In this document: in pieces, positions 9,872 to 18,882 of the stretch
How the letters are laid out: each line of letters starts with the position of its first letter
Position numbering within the stretch: position 1 is the first letter of the stretch
Assembly: GCF_022317005.1 (NCBI RefSeq)
Contig: NZ_CP081006.1
Location: forward strand, 3,038,001-3,102,000
Origin: Mycobacterium sp. IDR2000157661
GTDB taxonomy: Bacteria; Actinomycetota; Actinomycetes; Mycobacteriales; Mycobacteriaceae
Length of the DNA stretch: 64,000 bases
Reading direction: 5' to 3'
Position numbers and translations under genes: made by a program
Notes under the pieces: model-generated
Database searches by the model: none
What the model was told of the DNA's origin: nothing
Seen by the model: the letters and a program-made list of their open reading frames with translations, nothing else

Positions 9872-10462
9872 ATGACGGTAAGAACGACAACGGGCGGCGG
9901 ACCGCTGGTGGTCGGTCTCGGCGGCACACTGCGCGCCAACTCCTCGACCGAACGCGCGCTGCGCCATTGCCTTTCGGCGGTCGAGCGCCAGGGCGGGCGC
10001 ACCCGTTTCTTCAGCGGACCCGAGCTGGACTTGCCCATGTACGCTCCTCACGAACTCTCACGCACACCCAAGGCACTCGAACTGGTCGGCGCGCTGCGCG
10101 ATGCCGACGCCGTCGTCGTCGGATCCCCCGGCTACCACGGGGCCATTTCGGGTCTGGTGAAGAACGCACTCGACTACATCGAGGACCTGCGCGAAGACCC
10201 GCGCGTCTACCTCGACAACACGCCGTGGGGATGCATCAGCTGTGCCTACGGCTGGCAAGCGGCGGTCGGCACGCTCGGGCAGTTGCGGTCGATCGGACAC
10301 GCGCTTCGCGCCTGGCCGACACCGCTGGGCGTGGCGATCAACTCGGCCGACAAGATCTGGGACGAGGCGGGCGAGCTCGTCGACACCACCACCCGCAACC
10401 AACTCGACTTACTGGCCAACCAGCTGCTCACCTTCGCCCGGACCGCCTGGGAAACAGCGTGA
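9872..10462 (+). CDS. NAD(P)H-dependent FMN reductase
   Basis: A 196-residue flavodoxin-like protein of the NADPH-dependent FMN reductase family. It has the phosphate-binding loop GGTLRANSSTERALRH near residue 17, and GSPGYHGAISGLVKNALDYIE near residue 85, the family signature around the flavin. These enzymes supply reduced FMN to two-component monooxygenases. The LLM oxygenase encoded 1.8 kb upstream is a natural partner. The ATG at 9872 is preferred over the adjacent TTG at 9869 because AGGTG lies five bases before the ATG. The stop overlaps the next gene's GTG. Confidence 0.86.
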   Translation: MTVRTTTGGGPLVVGLGGTLRANSSTERALRHCLSAVERQGGRTRFFSGPELDLPMYAPHELSRTPKALELVGALRDADAVVVGSPGYHGAISGLVKNALDYIEDLREDPRVYLDNTPWGCISCAYGWQAAVGTLGQLRSIGHALRAWPTPLGVAINSADKIWDEAGELVDTTTRNQLDLLANQLLTFARTAWETA

Positions 10463-11295
10463 CGCAGCGCAAGACCGTTCTCGTCGACGGGCTCACGACC
10501 GGATACCTGGAAGCCGGACACGGCGATCCGGTGGTGCTGTTGCACGGCGGTGAGTTCGGCGCGAGCGCCGAGATCGGCTGGGAGCGCACCATCGGCGCCC
10601 TGGCCGAACGGCACCGCGTGCTGGCCCTCGACATGCTCGGCTTCGGTGAGTCCGCCAAGGTGGTCGACTTCAACGACGGCCGGGGTATGCGGATCCGGCA
10701 CATCGCGCGGTTCTGCGAGGTGCTCGGCATTCGAACCGCCCACTTCGTCGGCAACTCCATGGGCGCGGTCAACATGTTCGTCGACGCCACGTCCACCTCG
10801 CCCCTGCTGCCGGTGCGCAGCATGGTGACGATCTGCGGCGGCGGCGAGATCCAACGCAACGAGTACTCGGCGGCCCTCTATGACTACGACGCGACGTTCG
10901 AGGGCATGCGAAGGATCGTCGAGGCGCTGTTCTTCGACCCCGCCTATCCGGCCGACGAGGCGTACGTGCAGCGACGCTACGAAGCCAGCATCGCCCCTGG
11001 CGCATGGGAAGCGTTGGCCGCGGCGCGGTTTCGGCGGCCCGGCTTGGACGCGCCGCCGTTGCCGTCGAGCAATCGCGCCTATGAGCGCATCGGCGTGCCG
11101 ACGCTGGTCGTCGAGGGCGGCGGCGACAAACTGCTGCCTGCCGGTTGGGCGGCCGAGATCGCGGCGAAGATCCCGGCCGGGTGTTCAGCCGTCATCGAGG
11201 ACGCGGGTCACTGCCCGCAGATCGAACAACCCGCGGTGACCAACGACCTACTGCTGGACTTCCTGGCGGACGTGCACGAAGGAGTTCCGACATGA
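10459..11295 (+). CDS. Alpha/beta hydrolase
   Basis: A 278-residue alpha/beta hydrolase starting at a GTG that overlaps the preceding stop codon (GTGA). VVLLHGGEFGASAEIGWE gives the oxyanion hole and VGNSMGAVNMF the nucleophile elbow. A distal acid lies in VVEGGGDKLLPAG and the histidine in EDAGHCPQIEQP. This resembles the C-C hydrolases of aromatic meta-cleavage pathways (BphD/MhpC group) more than lipases. It is the second such hydrolase in the operon after mhpC, so the cluster may process two ring-fission products or one of the pair may act on an ester or lactone. Confidence 0.85.
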   Translation: MTQRKTVLVDGLTTGYLEAGHGDPVVLLHGGEFGASAEIGWERTIGALAERHRVLALDMLGFGESAKVVDFNDGRGMRIRHIARFCEVLGIRTAHFVGNSMGAVNMFVDATSTSPLLPVRSMVTICGGGEIQRNEYSAALYDYDATFEGMRRIVEALFFDPAYPADEAYVQRRYEASIAPGAWEALAAARFRRPGLDAPPLPSSNRAYERIGVPTLVVEGGGDKLLPAGWAAEIAAKIPAGCSAVIEDAGHCPQIEQPAVTNDLLLDFLADVHEGVPT

Positions 11296-12125
11296 CGGGT
11301 GAACTCGAGGGCAAAGTCGCCGTCGTGACCGGTGGGGCATCGGGGTTGGGCGAGGGCCTCGTTCGCCGGTTCCACGCCGAAGGGGCCAGGGTGCTCTTCG
11401 GCGACATCGACGCCGAACGAGGCGCGAAGCTCGCCACCGATCTCGGCGCGAACGCCCGGTTCATCGAATCCGACGTGTCGCAGATCGAGCAGGTCGGTCA
11501 GCTCGTGTCGACGGCCGTCGAGGACTTCGGCGGGCTTCATGTCATGGTCAACAACGCTGGGGTATCGGGGAAGATGTTCTTGAAGTTCCTCGAGGACGAC
11601 CTCGCCGACTTCCATCAGGTGATGGCTGTCAACGTCCTCGCCGTGATGGCCGGCACCCGCGACGCCGCCCGGCACATGGCCGAACACGGCGGCGGGTCGA
11701 TCATCAACCTCACGTCGATCGGCGGGATCCAGGCCGGCGGCGGCGTCATGACCTACCGGGCGTCGAAGGCCGCGGTCATCCAGTTCACCAAGTCCGCGGC
11801 GATCGACCTGGCGCACTACGAGATCCGGGTCAACGCCATCGCCCCGGGCAACATCCGCACGGCGATCGTGCGCAAGTCCGCGACCGGCGAGGACCTGCAA
11901 CGGCTCGAGGAGTTCGAAGAGAAGATCCGCGCGCAGATGCGCAACGACCGACCTTTGAAACGCGAAGGCACCGTCGACGACGTCGCCGAGGCCGCGCTCT
12001 ACTTCGCCGGCGGCCGGTCGCGTTACGTCACCGGGACGGTACTGCCCATCGACGGTGGCACATCGGCGGGCAAGGTCATCGCGCACGCGAGGAGCAAGGA
12101 AGACGTCCGTAAGCCGAACAGATGA
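11292..12125 (+). CDS. SDR-family oxidoreductase
   Basis: A 277-residue short-chain dehydrogenase starting at an ATG that overlaps the preceding stop (ATGA). Motifs are VVTGGASGLGEG at about residues 11-22, NNAG near 87, the serine in INLTSIGG, YRASK for the Tyr-xxx-Lys pair and the C-terminal YVTGTVLPIDGGT. It is a classical SDR that oxidises or reduces an alcohol/ketone with NAD(P). A long helical segment LQRLEEFEEKIRAQM precedes the C-terminal strand. The position inside the operon supports a catabolic role. Confidence 0.88.
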   Translation: MTGELEGKVAVVTGGASGLGEGLVRRFHAEGARVLFGDIDAERGAKLATDLGANARFIESDVSQIEQVGQLVSTAVEDFGGLHVMVNNAGVSGKMFLKFLEDDLADFHQVMAVNVLAVMAGTRDAARHMAEHGGGSIINLTSIGGIQAGGGVMTYRASKAAVIQFTKSAAIDLAHYEIRVNAIAPGNIRTAIVRKSATGEDLQRLEEFEEKIRAQMRNDRPLKREGTVDDVAEAALYFAGGRSRYVTGTVLPIDGGTSAGKVIAHARSKEDVRKPNR

Positions 12126-12130
12126 AGTGT

Positions 12131-12152
12131 TTAAATCAGTCGCTTGACTTAA
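12131..12152. promoter_or_regulatory. Inverted-repeat operator candidate in front of TetR gene
   Basis: TTAAATCA and TGACTTAA form eight-base arms with one mismatch around a six-base spacer. The segment is AT-rich and full of rare codons (TTA, AAT, CTT), unlike the coding sequence on either side. It probably is a TetR-type operator just upstream of the regulator's true start, creating an internal control point in the long operon. Confidence 0.5.
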
Positions 12153-12157
12153 CCCAC

Positions 12158-12832
12158 GTGCGGCGGTTGACTGAGGCGGTGACCACCGCCAGAAGTGTGC
12201 GCACCGAGCGCGCGAGCATCACGCGCGAAGCGATCCTGGCCGCGGCCGAGCGTCTGTTCGCCGAGCACGGCGTCTACGCGGTGTCGAACCGCCAGGTCAG
12301 CGAGGCCGCCGGGCAGGGCAACAACGCCGCGGTCGGCTACCACTTCGGCACCAAGGCCGACCTGGTGCGGGCGATCGAGCAGAAGCACCGAGTGTCGACC
12401 GAGCGCCTCTTGTCGCGAATGGTGGCCGAGATCGGCGACTCGACCGATCTGCGGGACTGGGTCGGGTGCCTGGTGTGCTCACTGACCGAACACCTCGCCC
12501 AGCTCGGCAACCCCACCTGGTATGCGCGCTTCGCCGCGCAGGCGCTGGCCGATCCCGAGTATCACAAGATCGTCGTCAAGGGTGCGCTGGAATCACCGTC
12601 GGTGAAGCGCGTCGTCGACGGCATCACCCGGTGCCTGCCCGACCTGCCGCCAGAGGTGGTCACCGAGCGCAACATCATGGCGCGCAACCTGATGGTGCAC
12701 ACGTGCGCCGATTTCGAACGGGCCTTCGCCGGCGGTTCGGCCATGCCGAGGACGAGCTGGACCGCGGTGGGCACCAGCCTGATCGACGCGATCGTCGGGA
12801 TGTGGCGCGCGCCCGTGACGGAGCACCCGTGA
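12158..12832 (+). CDS. TetR-family transcriptional regulator
   Basis: A regulator of about 224 residues with a TetR helix-turn-helix near the N-terminus (TREAILAAAERLFAEHGVYAVSNRQVSEAAG, here recorded as the region from about residue 20 to 65; GYHFGTKADLV closes it). The C-terminal ligand domain is unassigned. The reading frame is open back to an ATG at 12122 that overlaps the preceding stop, but that stretch contains an inverted repeat and poor codons. In-frame GTGs at 12158 and 12179 are therefore more likely starts, and I chose the first with low certainty. It lies between the SDR and ferredoxin genes and probably controls this operon or its downstream half. Confidence 0.82.
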   Translation: MRRLTEAVTTARSVRTERASITREAILAAAERLFAEHGVYAVSNRQVSEAAGQGNNAAVGYHFGTKADLVRAIEQKHRVSTERLLSRMVAEIGDSTDLRDWVGCLVCSLTEHLAQLGNPTWYARFAAQALADPEYHKIVVKGALESPSVKRVVDGITRCLPDLPPEVVTERNIMARNLMVHTCADFERAFAGGSAMPRTSWTAVGTSLIDAIVGMWRAPVTEHP

Positions 12833-13023
12833 AAGTGACAGTCGACCAAGACAAGTGCGTGTCCTCCGGGCAGTGCGTGCTCAACGCTGCCGACGTGTTC
12901 GATCAACGTGACGACGACGGCGTCGTCGTCCTGCTCGACGACCGCCCGGCGAATGGCCGTGCCGACGACGCCCGCAAGGCGGCCGCGGCCTGCCCCGCGC
13001 TCGCCATCCACATCGAGGAATGA
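12829..13023 (+). CDS. Small [3Fe-4S]-type ferredoxin
   Basis: A 64-residue ferredoxin starting at a GTG that overlaps the TetR stop codon (GTGA). Cysteines sit at positions 10, 16 and 55 (DKCVSSGQC and AACP), the three-cysteine pattern of the single-cluster ferredoxins that feed electrons to actinobacterial P450s. The sequence is acidic, as expected for docking to a P450. The P450 gene starts 11 bases downstream, so it is almost certainly that enzyme's electron donor. A ferredoxin reductase is not encoded in the immediate neighbourhood. Confidence 0.92.
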   Translation: MKVTVDQDKCVSSGQCVLNAADVFDQRDDDGVVVLLDDRPANGRADDARKAAAACPALAIHIEE

Positions 13024-13034
13024 GAAAGAGACAC

Positions 13035-14276
13035 ATGTCCGACACTCTGACCACCGGTGCCGCCGACGTAGCCGCCGACATCCCCGAGTACCCGATGGAG
13101 CGCGACGCCCGTTGCCCGTTCGCCCCGCCGCCGCAGATGCTCAAGATGGGCGAGGCGAAACCGCTGTCGCGCGTTCGAATCTGGAACGGCACCACCCCGT
13201 GGCTGATCACCGGCCATGCGGTGGCCAGGGAATTGTTCGCCGACTCCCGGGTCAGCGTCGACGACCGGCGCGACGGTTTCCCGCACTGGAACGAGCACAT
13301 GCTCTCCACCGTCCACAAGCGGCCGCGGTCGGTGTTCACCTCCGATGCCGAGGAGCACACCCGGTTCCGGCGGATGCTGTCCAAGCCGTTCACCTTCAAA
13401 CGCGTCGAGGGGCTGCGGCCGGCGATCCAGCAGGTGACCGACGAGTGCATCGACGAGATCTTGGCAGGCCCGCAACCGGCCGACATCGTGACGAAGCTGG
13501 CGCTGCCGGTTCCGACACGGGTCATCAGCGAAATGCTCGGTGTGCCTTACGAGGACCATGAGTTCTTCCAGGAGCATGCCAATGCCGGGCTGGCGCGCTT
13601 CGCGGCGGCGGACGCCATGCAGAAGGGCGCGATGAGCCTGCATCAATACCTCATCGACCTCGTCGAGGAGAAGCGGGCCAATCCGGCAGAGGATGCGGTG
13701 TCCGACCTCGCCGAGCGCGTCAACGCCGGCGAGATCAGCGTCAAAGAGGCCGCACAGCTGGGCACCGGACTGCTGATCGCGGGCCATGAAACCACCGCCA
13801 ACATGATCGGCATCGGCGTGTGCGCCCTGTTGGAGAATCCCGAACAGGCCGCGGCGCTGCGAGATTCCGACGATCCGAAGTTCGTCGCGAACGCGGTCGA
13901 AGAGCTGATGCGCTACCTGTCGATCATCCAGAACGGCCAGCGCCGCGTCGCGGCCGAGGACATCGAGATCGCCGGCGAGACCATCCGGGCGGGGGAGGGC
14001 ATCATCCTCGACCTCGCGCCCGCGAACTGGGACGCGACCACCTACCCCGAGCCCGACAGGCTCGACCTGCACCGGGACGCCGGACAACAGCTCGGCTTCG
14101 GCTACGGGCGCCATCAGTGCGTCGGTCAGCAGCTGGCGCGTGCCGAGCTGCAGATCGTGTTCCACACCCTGCTCAAGCGCATCCCCACGCTGCGTCTCGC
14201 GGTGCCGATCGAGGACGTGCCGTTCAAACACGACCGCCTCGCGTACGGCGTCTACGAACTTCCGGTGGCCTGGTAA
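13035..14276 (+). CDS. Cytochrome P450
   Basis: A 413-residue soluble bacterial P450. The I-helix oxygen-activation motif is AGHETTANM, the K-helix ExxR is EELMR, and the haem ligand lies in FGYGRHQCVGQQLARAEL. Its own ferredoxin gene is directly upstream. The ATG at 13035, with AAAGAGA before it, is preferred over one at 13020 that overlaps the ferredoxin stop. P450s of this type hydroxylate terpenoids, steroids or aromatic side chains; the substrate is unknown. Its place within the operon suggests that it activates the compound degraded by the neighbouring enzymes. Confidence 0.92.
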   Translation: MSDTLTTGAADVAADIPEYPMERDARCPFAPPPQMLKMGEAKPLSRVRIWNGTTPWLITGHAVARELFADSRVSVDDRRDGFPHWNEHMLSTVHKRPRSVFTSDAEEHTRFRRMLSKPFTFKRVEGLRPAIQQVTDECIDEILAGPQPADIVTKLALPVPTRVISEMLGVPYEDHEFFQEHANAGLARFAAADAMQKGAMSLHQYLIDLVEEKRANPAEDAVSDLAERVNAGEISVKEAAQLGTGLLIAGHETTANMIGIGVCALLENPEQAAALRDSDDPKFVANAVEELMRYLSIIQNGQRRVAAEDIEIAGETIRAGEGIILDLAPANWDATTYPEPDRLDLHRDAGQQLGFGYGRHQCVGQQLARAELQIVFHTLLKRIPTLRLAVPIEDVPFKHDRLAYGVYELPVAW

Positions 14277-14318
14277 CCACTGAAAACTCTGCCTCACAGC
14301 CCGATTGGAGTGTCACCG

Positions 14319-15515
14319 ATGTCAGCACCGACTTCATCATCTCCCGCCCGCCCCCCGGCCACCCTCTATCCGCCCGAAGGCTTCGGCGCGCCGAAGAACC
14401 GCCAAGGCCACGCCGCAGAGGAAGGGTTGACCGGACTTCCCCCGGGCACCGAGATCTTCTCCGCCGACAACCACATCTCGGTCGCCGAGGACATCTTCTA
14501 CGAACGCTTCCCCGAGGAACTCAAGGGCGCCGCACCGCGGATCTGGTACGAGGACGGCGCCTACATGGTCGGCATGAAAGGCAAGGCCTGGACCGGCGGC
14601 GACTTCGGCCGCGTGCTCATGCAGTACGACGACCTCGCCGGGGCGGCGACCAACAACATCGAGGCCCGTATCCGGGAACTCAAGGAAGACGGTATCGACA
14701 AGGAACTGGCGTTCCCCAACGCCGTGCTGGCCTTATTCCACTACCCGGACAAGGCGTTGCGCGAACGCGTATTTCGGATCTACAACGAGCACATCGCCGA
14801 TCTGCAGGAGCGCTCGAAGGGCCACTTCTACGGCGTCGGGCTGATCAACTGGTGGGACCCCGCCGGTACCCGAGCCACTCTCGCCGAACTGAAGTCATTG
14901 GGTCTGAAGACCTTCCTCCTACCGTTGAACCCCGGCAAGGACGACGACGGCAACATCTACGACTACGGCAGCACCGACATGGACCCGGTGTGGGACGAGA
15001 TCGAGGACGCGGGGCTGCCGGTCAGCCACCACATCGGTGAGACGCCGCCCAAGACGCCATGTCAGCACAACAGCGTGGTCGTCGGCATGATGGTCAACGT
15101 CGACTCGTTCCGCGAGCAGTTCGCCAAGTACGTGTTCTCCGGCATCCTCGACCGGCACCCGTCACTGAAGATCGGTTGGTTCGAAGGCGGGATCGCCTGG
15201 GTGCCGACCGCCCTGCAGGACGCCGAACACATGCTCGCCTCCTACCGGCACATGTTCAACCATGAGCTGGAGCACCCGGTGCGCCACTACTGGGACCACC
15301 ACATGAGCGCATCGTTCATGATCGATCCGCTCGGCCTCGAGCTCATCGACAAGATCGGTGTCGACAACGTGATGTGGTCATCGGACTACCCGCACAACGA
15401 ATCGACGTTCGGCTACTCGGAGAAGTCGCTGAAGACCGTCGTCGATGCGGTGGGCCCGGAGGCCGCGACCAGGATCGTCAGCACGAACGTCAAGAATTTC
15501 CTGGGCATCTCGTGA
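14319..15515 (+). CDS. Amidohydrolase-family protein (ACMSD-like)
   Basis: A 398-residue TIM-barrel amidohydrolase of the Amidohydro_2 family. After a proline-rich N-terminus comes FSADNHISVAEDIFYERFP, the DxH-type first metal strand. SHHIGE supplies a later histidine, and SSDYPHNESTFGYS contains the metal-site aspartate. Relatives include decarboxylases such as ACMSD and 2,3-dihydroxybenzoate decarboxylase, and hydrolases. The ATG at 14319 has GGAG eight bases upstream and is preferred over a GTG at 14310. It may decarboxylate or hydrolyse an intermediate. A more distant relative is encoded at 41540-42835. Confidence 0.87.
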   Translation: MSAPTSSSPARPPATLYPPEGFGAPKNRQGHAAEEGLTGLPPGTEIFSADNHISVAEDIFYERFPEELKGAAPRIWYEDGAYMVGMKGKAWTGGDFGRVLMQYDDLAGAATNNIEARIRELKEDGIDKELAFPNAVLALFHYPDKALRERVFRIYNEHIADLQERSKGHFYGVGLINWWDPAGTRATLAELKSLGLKTFLLPLNPGKDDDGNIYDYGSTDMDPVWDEIEDAGLPVSHHIGETPPKTPCQHNSVVVGMMVNVDSFREQFAKYVFSGILDRHPSLKIGWFEGGIAWVPTALQDAEHMLASYRHMFNHELEHPVRHYWDHHMSASFMIDPLGLELIDKIGVDNVMWSSDYPHNESTFGYSEKSLKTVVDAVGPEAATRIVSTNVKNFLGIS

Positions 15516-16777
15516 CTGTTCTCTCTCCGGGCTCGGTGCCGGTTCCGGCCTCGCTCAACATTCCGGACGTGCCCGACCGGGCCCGGATGTATCGCGAGTG
15601 CGGTGCGCGGCTGCGCGACTCGATGCGCGACAAGGGTGTCGATGCTCTGGTGCTGCTCGGGAACGGGAACGTGGTGTACGCCACGGGAGTCAGTTGGCCA
15701 CTGCTCGACGCGGGCCTGTCCCACGTGGAACGGCCGGTTGCCGTCGTGCTCGCCGAGGACCCGCACCCGCATCTGTTCATGCCGCTGCGGGAGGGCTCGA
15801 GCGCGAGATCCGAAGTGCCTGCAGACCACGTGTACGGCCCGCTGTACCTCGAATTCGACGAGGGCGTTTTCCGGTTGGCCGACATATTGGCCGATCTGGT
15901 GCCCGCCAACGGCGTCGTCGCGGTCGACGAGTTGACCGGTGCCATGCGCCGAGCGTCGGCCAGACTGTTCCTCACCGGCCCGCCCTCGGATGCCGCGCAG
16001 GTGGTGGGCCTGGCCAAACTGGTGAAGACCGTCGATCAGATCTCCTGCGTGCGCACGGCCTGCCGCATCACCGAGGAAGCGATGGTCGACGTGCAGGATG
16101 CACTCGCGCCCGGGGTGCGTCAGGTCGACCTGTCGGCCCAGTTCGTGCGCCGCGCTTTCGAATTGGGTGCGACGGCCAACATGCTGGAAGCCATCTGGCA
16201 GGTGATGCCCACGACGAAGACCAGCGGCAAGGTCTGGACCACCACCGGTGACCTGGCGCTGCCGCTGCTCACCACCGAACGTGAACTCGCCGCCGGGGAT
16301 GTGCTGTGGACCGACGTGAGCATCACGTTCGAGGGCTACTGCTCAGACTTCGGCCGCACCTGGTTGGTCGGCGCTGAGCCGTCCGACCGCCAGCAGGCGC
16401 AGTTCGACCGGTGGCGGGAGATCCTCGCGGCGGTGCTCTCCGTCACGAAGGCCGGTGCGACCAGCGGGGACCTGGCCCGCGCCGCGATCGCCGCCAACGG
16501 CGGGGCTAAGCCCTGGCTGCCGCACTTCTACCTGGGACACGGTATCGGCACCAACGCCGCCGAAATGCCCATGATAGGCACCGATCTCGGCGAGGAGTTC
16601 GACGACAACTTCGTGTTCCCGGCGGGGATGCTGCTGGTGCTCGAGCCTGTGGTGTGGGAGGACGGCACGGGCGGTTACCGCAGCGAGGAGATCGTGGTCG
16701 TCACCGACGACGGTTGCCAGCCCATCACCGACTACCCCTACGCCCCCTACGGACAGGATCGGATCGGCCCCGAATGA
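15512..16777 (+). CDS. M24-family (pita-bread fold) metallopeptidase-like protein
   Basis: A 421-residue protein starting at a GTG that overlaps the preceding stop (GTGA). An N-terminal creatinase-like domain covers about residues 30-170, then the pita-bread domain. All five expected metal ligands are present: aspartates in LWTDVSI and CSDFGRTW, the histidine in LGHGIGTNA, and glutamates in LVLEPVV and RSEEIVV. It should therefore bind two metal ions like aminopeptidase P or prolidase. Its substrate may be an amide rather than a peptide, given the catabolic setting. It is followed without a gap by a second M24-fold gene lacking these ligands. Confidence 0.87.
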   Translation: MTVLSPGSVPVPASLNIPDVPDRARMYRECGARLRDSMRDKGVDALVLLGNGNVVYATGVSWPLLDAGLSHVERPVAVVLAEDPHPHLFMPLREGSSARSEVPADHVYGPLYLEFDEGVFRLADILADLVPANGVVAVDELTGAMRRASARLFLTGPPSDAAQVVGLAKLVKTVDQISCVRTACRITEEAMVDVQDALAPGVRQVDLSAQFVRRAFELGATANMLEAIWQVMPTTKTSGKVWTTTGDLALPLLTTERELAAGDVLWTDVSITFEGYCSDFGRTWLVGAEPSDRQQAQFDRWREILAAVLSVTKAGATSGDLARAAIAANGGAKPWLPHFYLGHGIGTNAAEMPMIGTDLGEEFDDNFVFPAGMLLVLEPVVWEDGTGGYRSEEIVVVTDDGCQPITDYPYAPYGQDRIGPE

Positions 16778-17916
16778 GCACCGAGATACTTCCCGACGCA
16801 AGCGATCTGCGCAGGGGACGCCGAGAGCGCGCGTTGGCCGAGATGGAAGCCAACGACATCGACATCATGGTGCTGGGCCGCCAGGCCAACGTCCGCTATG
16901 TGACCGGCGCCCCGCAGTTGTGGGTGGCGGGTACCCGGCCGTTCGGGCCGATCTGCGAGGTGATCCGGTCGACCGGTCAGATCTACCTCAACAGCACCTG
17001 GGACGAGGGTATCCCGGACGAGATCTCACACGACCACCTCTACGGGTTGGCATGGAATCCGATGACGCTGGTCGACGTGCTGAAGGCGCTTCCGGGGGCA
17101 GCGACCGCCACGCGGGTCGGAACCGATTCGCTCACTCCGACATTCGCGCAGCTGTTGCCGATCGCGTTCCCGGGCGCCGAGATCGTCGACGCCGAACCCG
17201 CACTGCGGGCGGCGCGCCGCATCAAGACGGCCGACGAGATCGCGGTGTTGCGCGGCGCGATCAGGGTCGCTGAGGCTGCGCTGGAATCGGCCCGCGCCGA
17301 ACTGGCGCCCGGCACCACCGAGCAGTCGCTGACGGGCGCACTCATGCAGGCCATGGCGGCCGGCGGGGTGACCACACCCGCGACGCAGGACGGTGCCTGG
17401 GTGACGCCGAAGGACCACCCGTGGCGGCGGCATCGAACCGATGGGCGCATCGACAACGGTGACCTGGTCGCGTTCTCGGCGGGAGTGCTGGCCGACGGTT
17501 ACCTCGGCGAGGTCGGCCGCACCTGGCCGGTCGGCGACGTCGAGGGCGCCGCGGTGCCCGAACTCTACGACCGGTGGAACCGGCTGTGGGACAACCTGAT
17601 GGCCGCCTGCCGACCGGGAGCCACGGCCGACGGGCTGCTCTCCGCCTACGACACGGCCGGTGAGCCGCTGCCTGCGATGCCGGTCGCGCACGGCCTGGGC
17701 CTCGGCTACGACCCGCCCGTCGTGACGCCCGCGCTTCGGGTCACCGCCGCCGCGGAGATCCTCGAACCGGGGATGGTGCTCGCGGTCAGCGGCTATGTCT
17801 GGCAGGAGGGTGTCGGCGCGGTCTTCGGCCGAGAGGTCGTGCACATCACCGCCGACGGAGCCGAGGTGCTGACCTCGAGCCCGTTCTGGAGTGGCGCCGG
17901 CGTCGGAATCGGTTGA
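16774..17916 (+). CDS. M24-fold protein without metal ligands, possible pseudoenzyme
   Basis: A 380-residue protein overlapping the previous stop (ATGA). It has the same two-domain layout as its upstream neighbour but the metal positions differ. The first aspartate is replaced in LVAFSAGVLADGY, the second is glutamate in YLGEVGRTWPVG, the histidine remains in VAHGLGLGYDPP, and the last acidic pair is altered around FGREVVHI. Metal-free pita-bread enzymes exist (creatinase), so it may use a histidine-based mechanism, or it may be a regulatory partner of the metal-binding protein next door. Tight coupling favours a heteromer. Confidence 0.82.
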   Translation: MSTEILPDASDLRRGRRERALAEMEANDIDIMVLGRQANVRYVTGAPQLWVAGTRPFGPICEVIRSTGQIYLNSTWDEGIPDEISHDHLYGLAWNPMTLVDVLKALPGAATATRVGTDSLTPTFAQLLPIAFPGAEIVDAEPALRAARRIKTADEIAVLRGAIRVAEAALESARAELAPGTTEQSLTGALMQAMAAGGVTTPATQDGAWVTPKDHPWRRHRTDGRIDNGDLVAFSAGVLADGYLGEVGRTWPVGDVEGAAVPELYDRWNRLWDNLMAACRPGATADGLLSAYDTAGEPLPAMPVAHGLGLGYDPPVVTPALRVTAAAEILEPGMVLAVSGYVWQEGVGAVFGREVVHITADGAEVLTSSPFWSGAGVGIG

Positions 17917-17919
17917 CCG

Positions 17920-18882
17920 GTGACGAGCTCTGCTAGCCGGCCCGCGCCCGAGGAGATCGTCCTCTACGAGAAGGACCCGGTGACCAAGATCGCGACGATC
18001 ACGTTCAACCGGCCGGAGTACCTCAACGCACCCACGTCCGCCGCGCGGCTGCGGTACGCGGATCTGCTACGCGGCGCGACGGTCGACGACGACGTGAAGG
18101 TCGTGGTGATCCGCGGGGTGGGTGAGAACCTGGGCAGCGGAGCCGACCTGCCCGACTTCATGGCAGGCACCGAGCACGACCGGCTCGCCGAACTGCGCGT
18201 CGACGATCCCGACGTCAAGCACCCGCCAAAGGACTCCTTCCGCTACGGCGCCACCATGGGCCAGTGGTACGCCAACGTGGCGGCAGGCAATCGGGCGTTG
18301 CAGGAGCTGAAGAAGATCAGCATCGTCGAGGCCAAGGGGTACTGCTACGGCTGGCACTTCTACCAGTGCGCCGACGCCGATCTGGTGATCTCCTCCGACG
18401 ACGCGCTTTTCGGCCATCCGTCGTTCCGCTACTACGGCTGGGGGCCGCGGATGTGGACGTGGGTGCTCACCATGGGACTGCGGCCGTTCCAGGAGATGGT
18501 GTTCACCGGTCGCCCGTTCACCGCCGACGAGATGAAGGCGTGCAACTTCCTCAACAAGGTGGTCCCCCGCGACCGGCTCGAAGACGAGGTCGCGAAGTAC
18601 GCGCTGGCGTGCGCCCGGAACCGGCCCGTGGACACCGTATTTCAGCAGAAGATGTTCTTCGAGGTGGTCAAGCAGTTTCAGGGCGAGTACCTGGGCAGCC
18701 TGCTCTCGGCCATGTTCGAGTCGCTGGGTGGGACCGTCCGCGCCGACGAGGACGAATTCATGCTCGGTGACGCCATCGACGCCGGCCTGGCCGACGCCGT
18801 CAACGACAACGACGACAAGTTCCCGCCCGAGTTCCGATTGAGCAAGTCCAACCGGAAGCTGGCCGACGAGCACCATGGCTGA
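17920..18882 (+). CDS. Enoyl-CoA hydratase/isomerase-family protein
   Basis: A 320-residue crotonase-fold protein with a GTG start three bases after the previous stop. ITFNRPEYLNAPT is the family's first strand signature and GENLGSGADLPDF the first oxyanion region. KGYCYGWHFYQCADADLVIS is the second oxyanion-hole region; the usual catalytic glutamates are not evident in it. The protein is about 60 residues longer than a standard hydratase, with an extended tail. It may be a hydrolase or isomerase of the crotonase superfamily rather than a hydratase. Its last eight bases overlap the CoA-transferase gene. Confidence 0.86.
   Translation: MTSSASRPAPEEIVLYEKDPVTKIATITFNRPEYLNAPTSAARLRYADLLRGATVDDDVKVVVIRGVGENLGSGADLPDFMAGTEHDRLAELRVDDPDVKHPPKDSFRYGATMGQWYANVAAGNRALQELKKISIVEAKGYCYGWHFYQCADADLVISSDDALFGHPSFRYYGWGPRMWTWVLTMGLRPFQEMVFTGRPFTADEMKACNFLNKVVPRDRLEDEVAKYALACARNRPVDTVFQQKMFFEVVKQFQGEYLGSLLSAMFESLGGTVRADEDEFMLGDAIDAGLADAVNDNDDKFPPEFRLSKSNRKLADEHHG

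Noticed and set aside
9967..11295. 442-codon reading of the second alpha/beta hydrolase
   Set aside because: The first 164 codons overlap the FMN reductase gene in another frame; GTG 10459 gives the normal length and coupling.
12466..13023. Longer frame extending the ferredoxin upstream
   Set aside because: The extra residues lie over the TetR gene in another frame; the GTG at 12829 overlapping the TetR stop gives a standard 64-residue ferredoxin.
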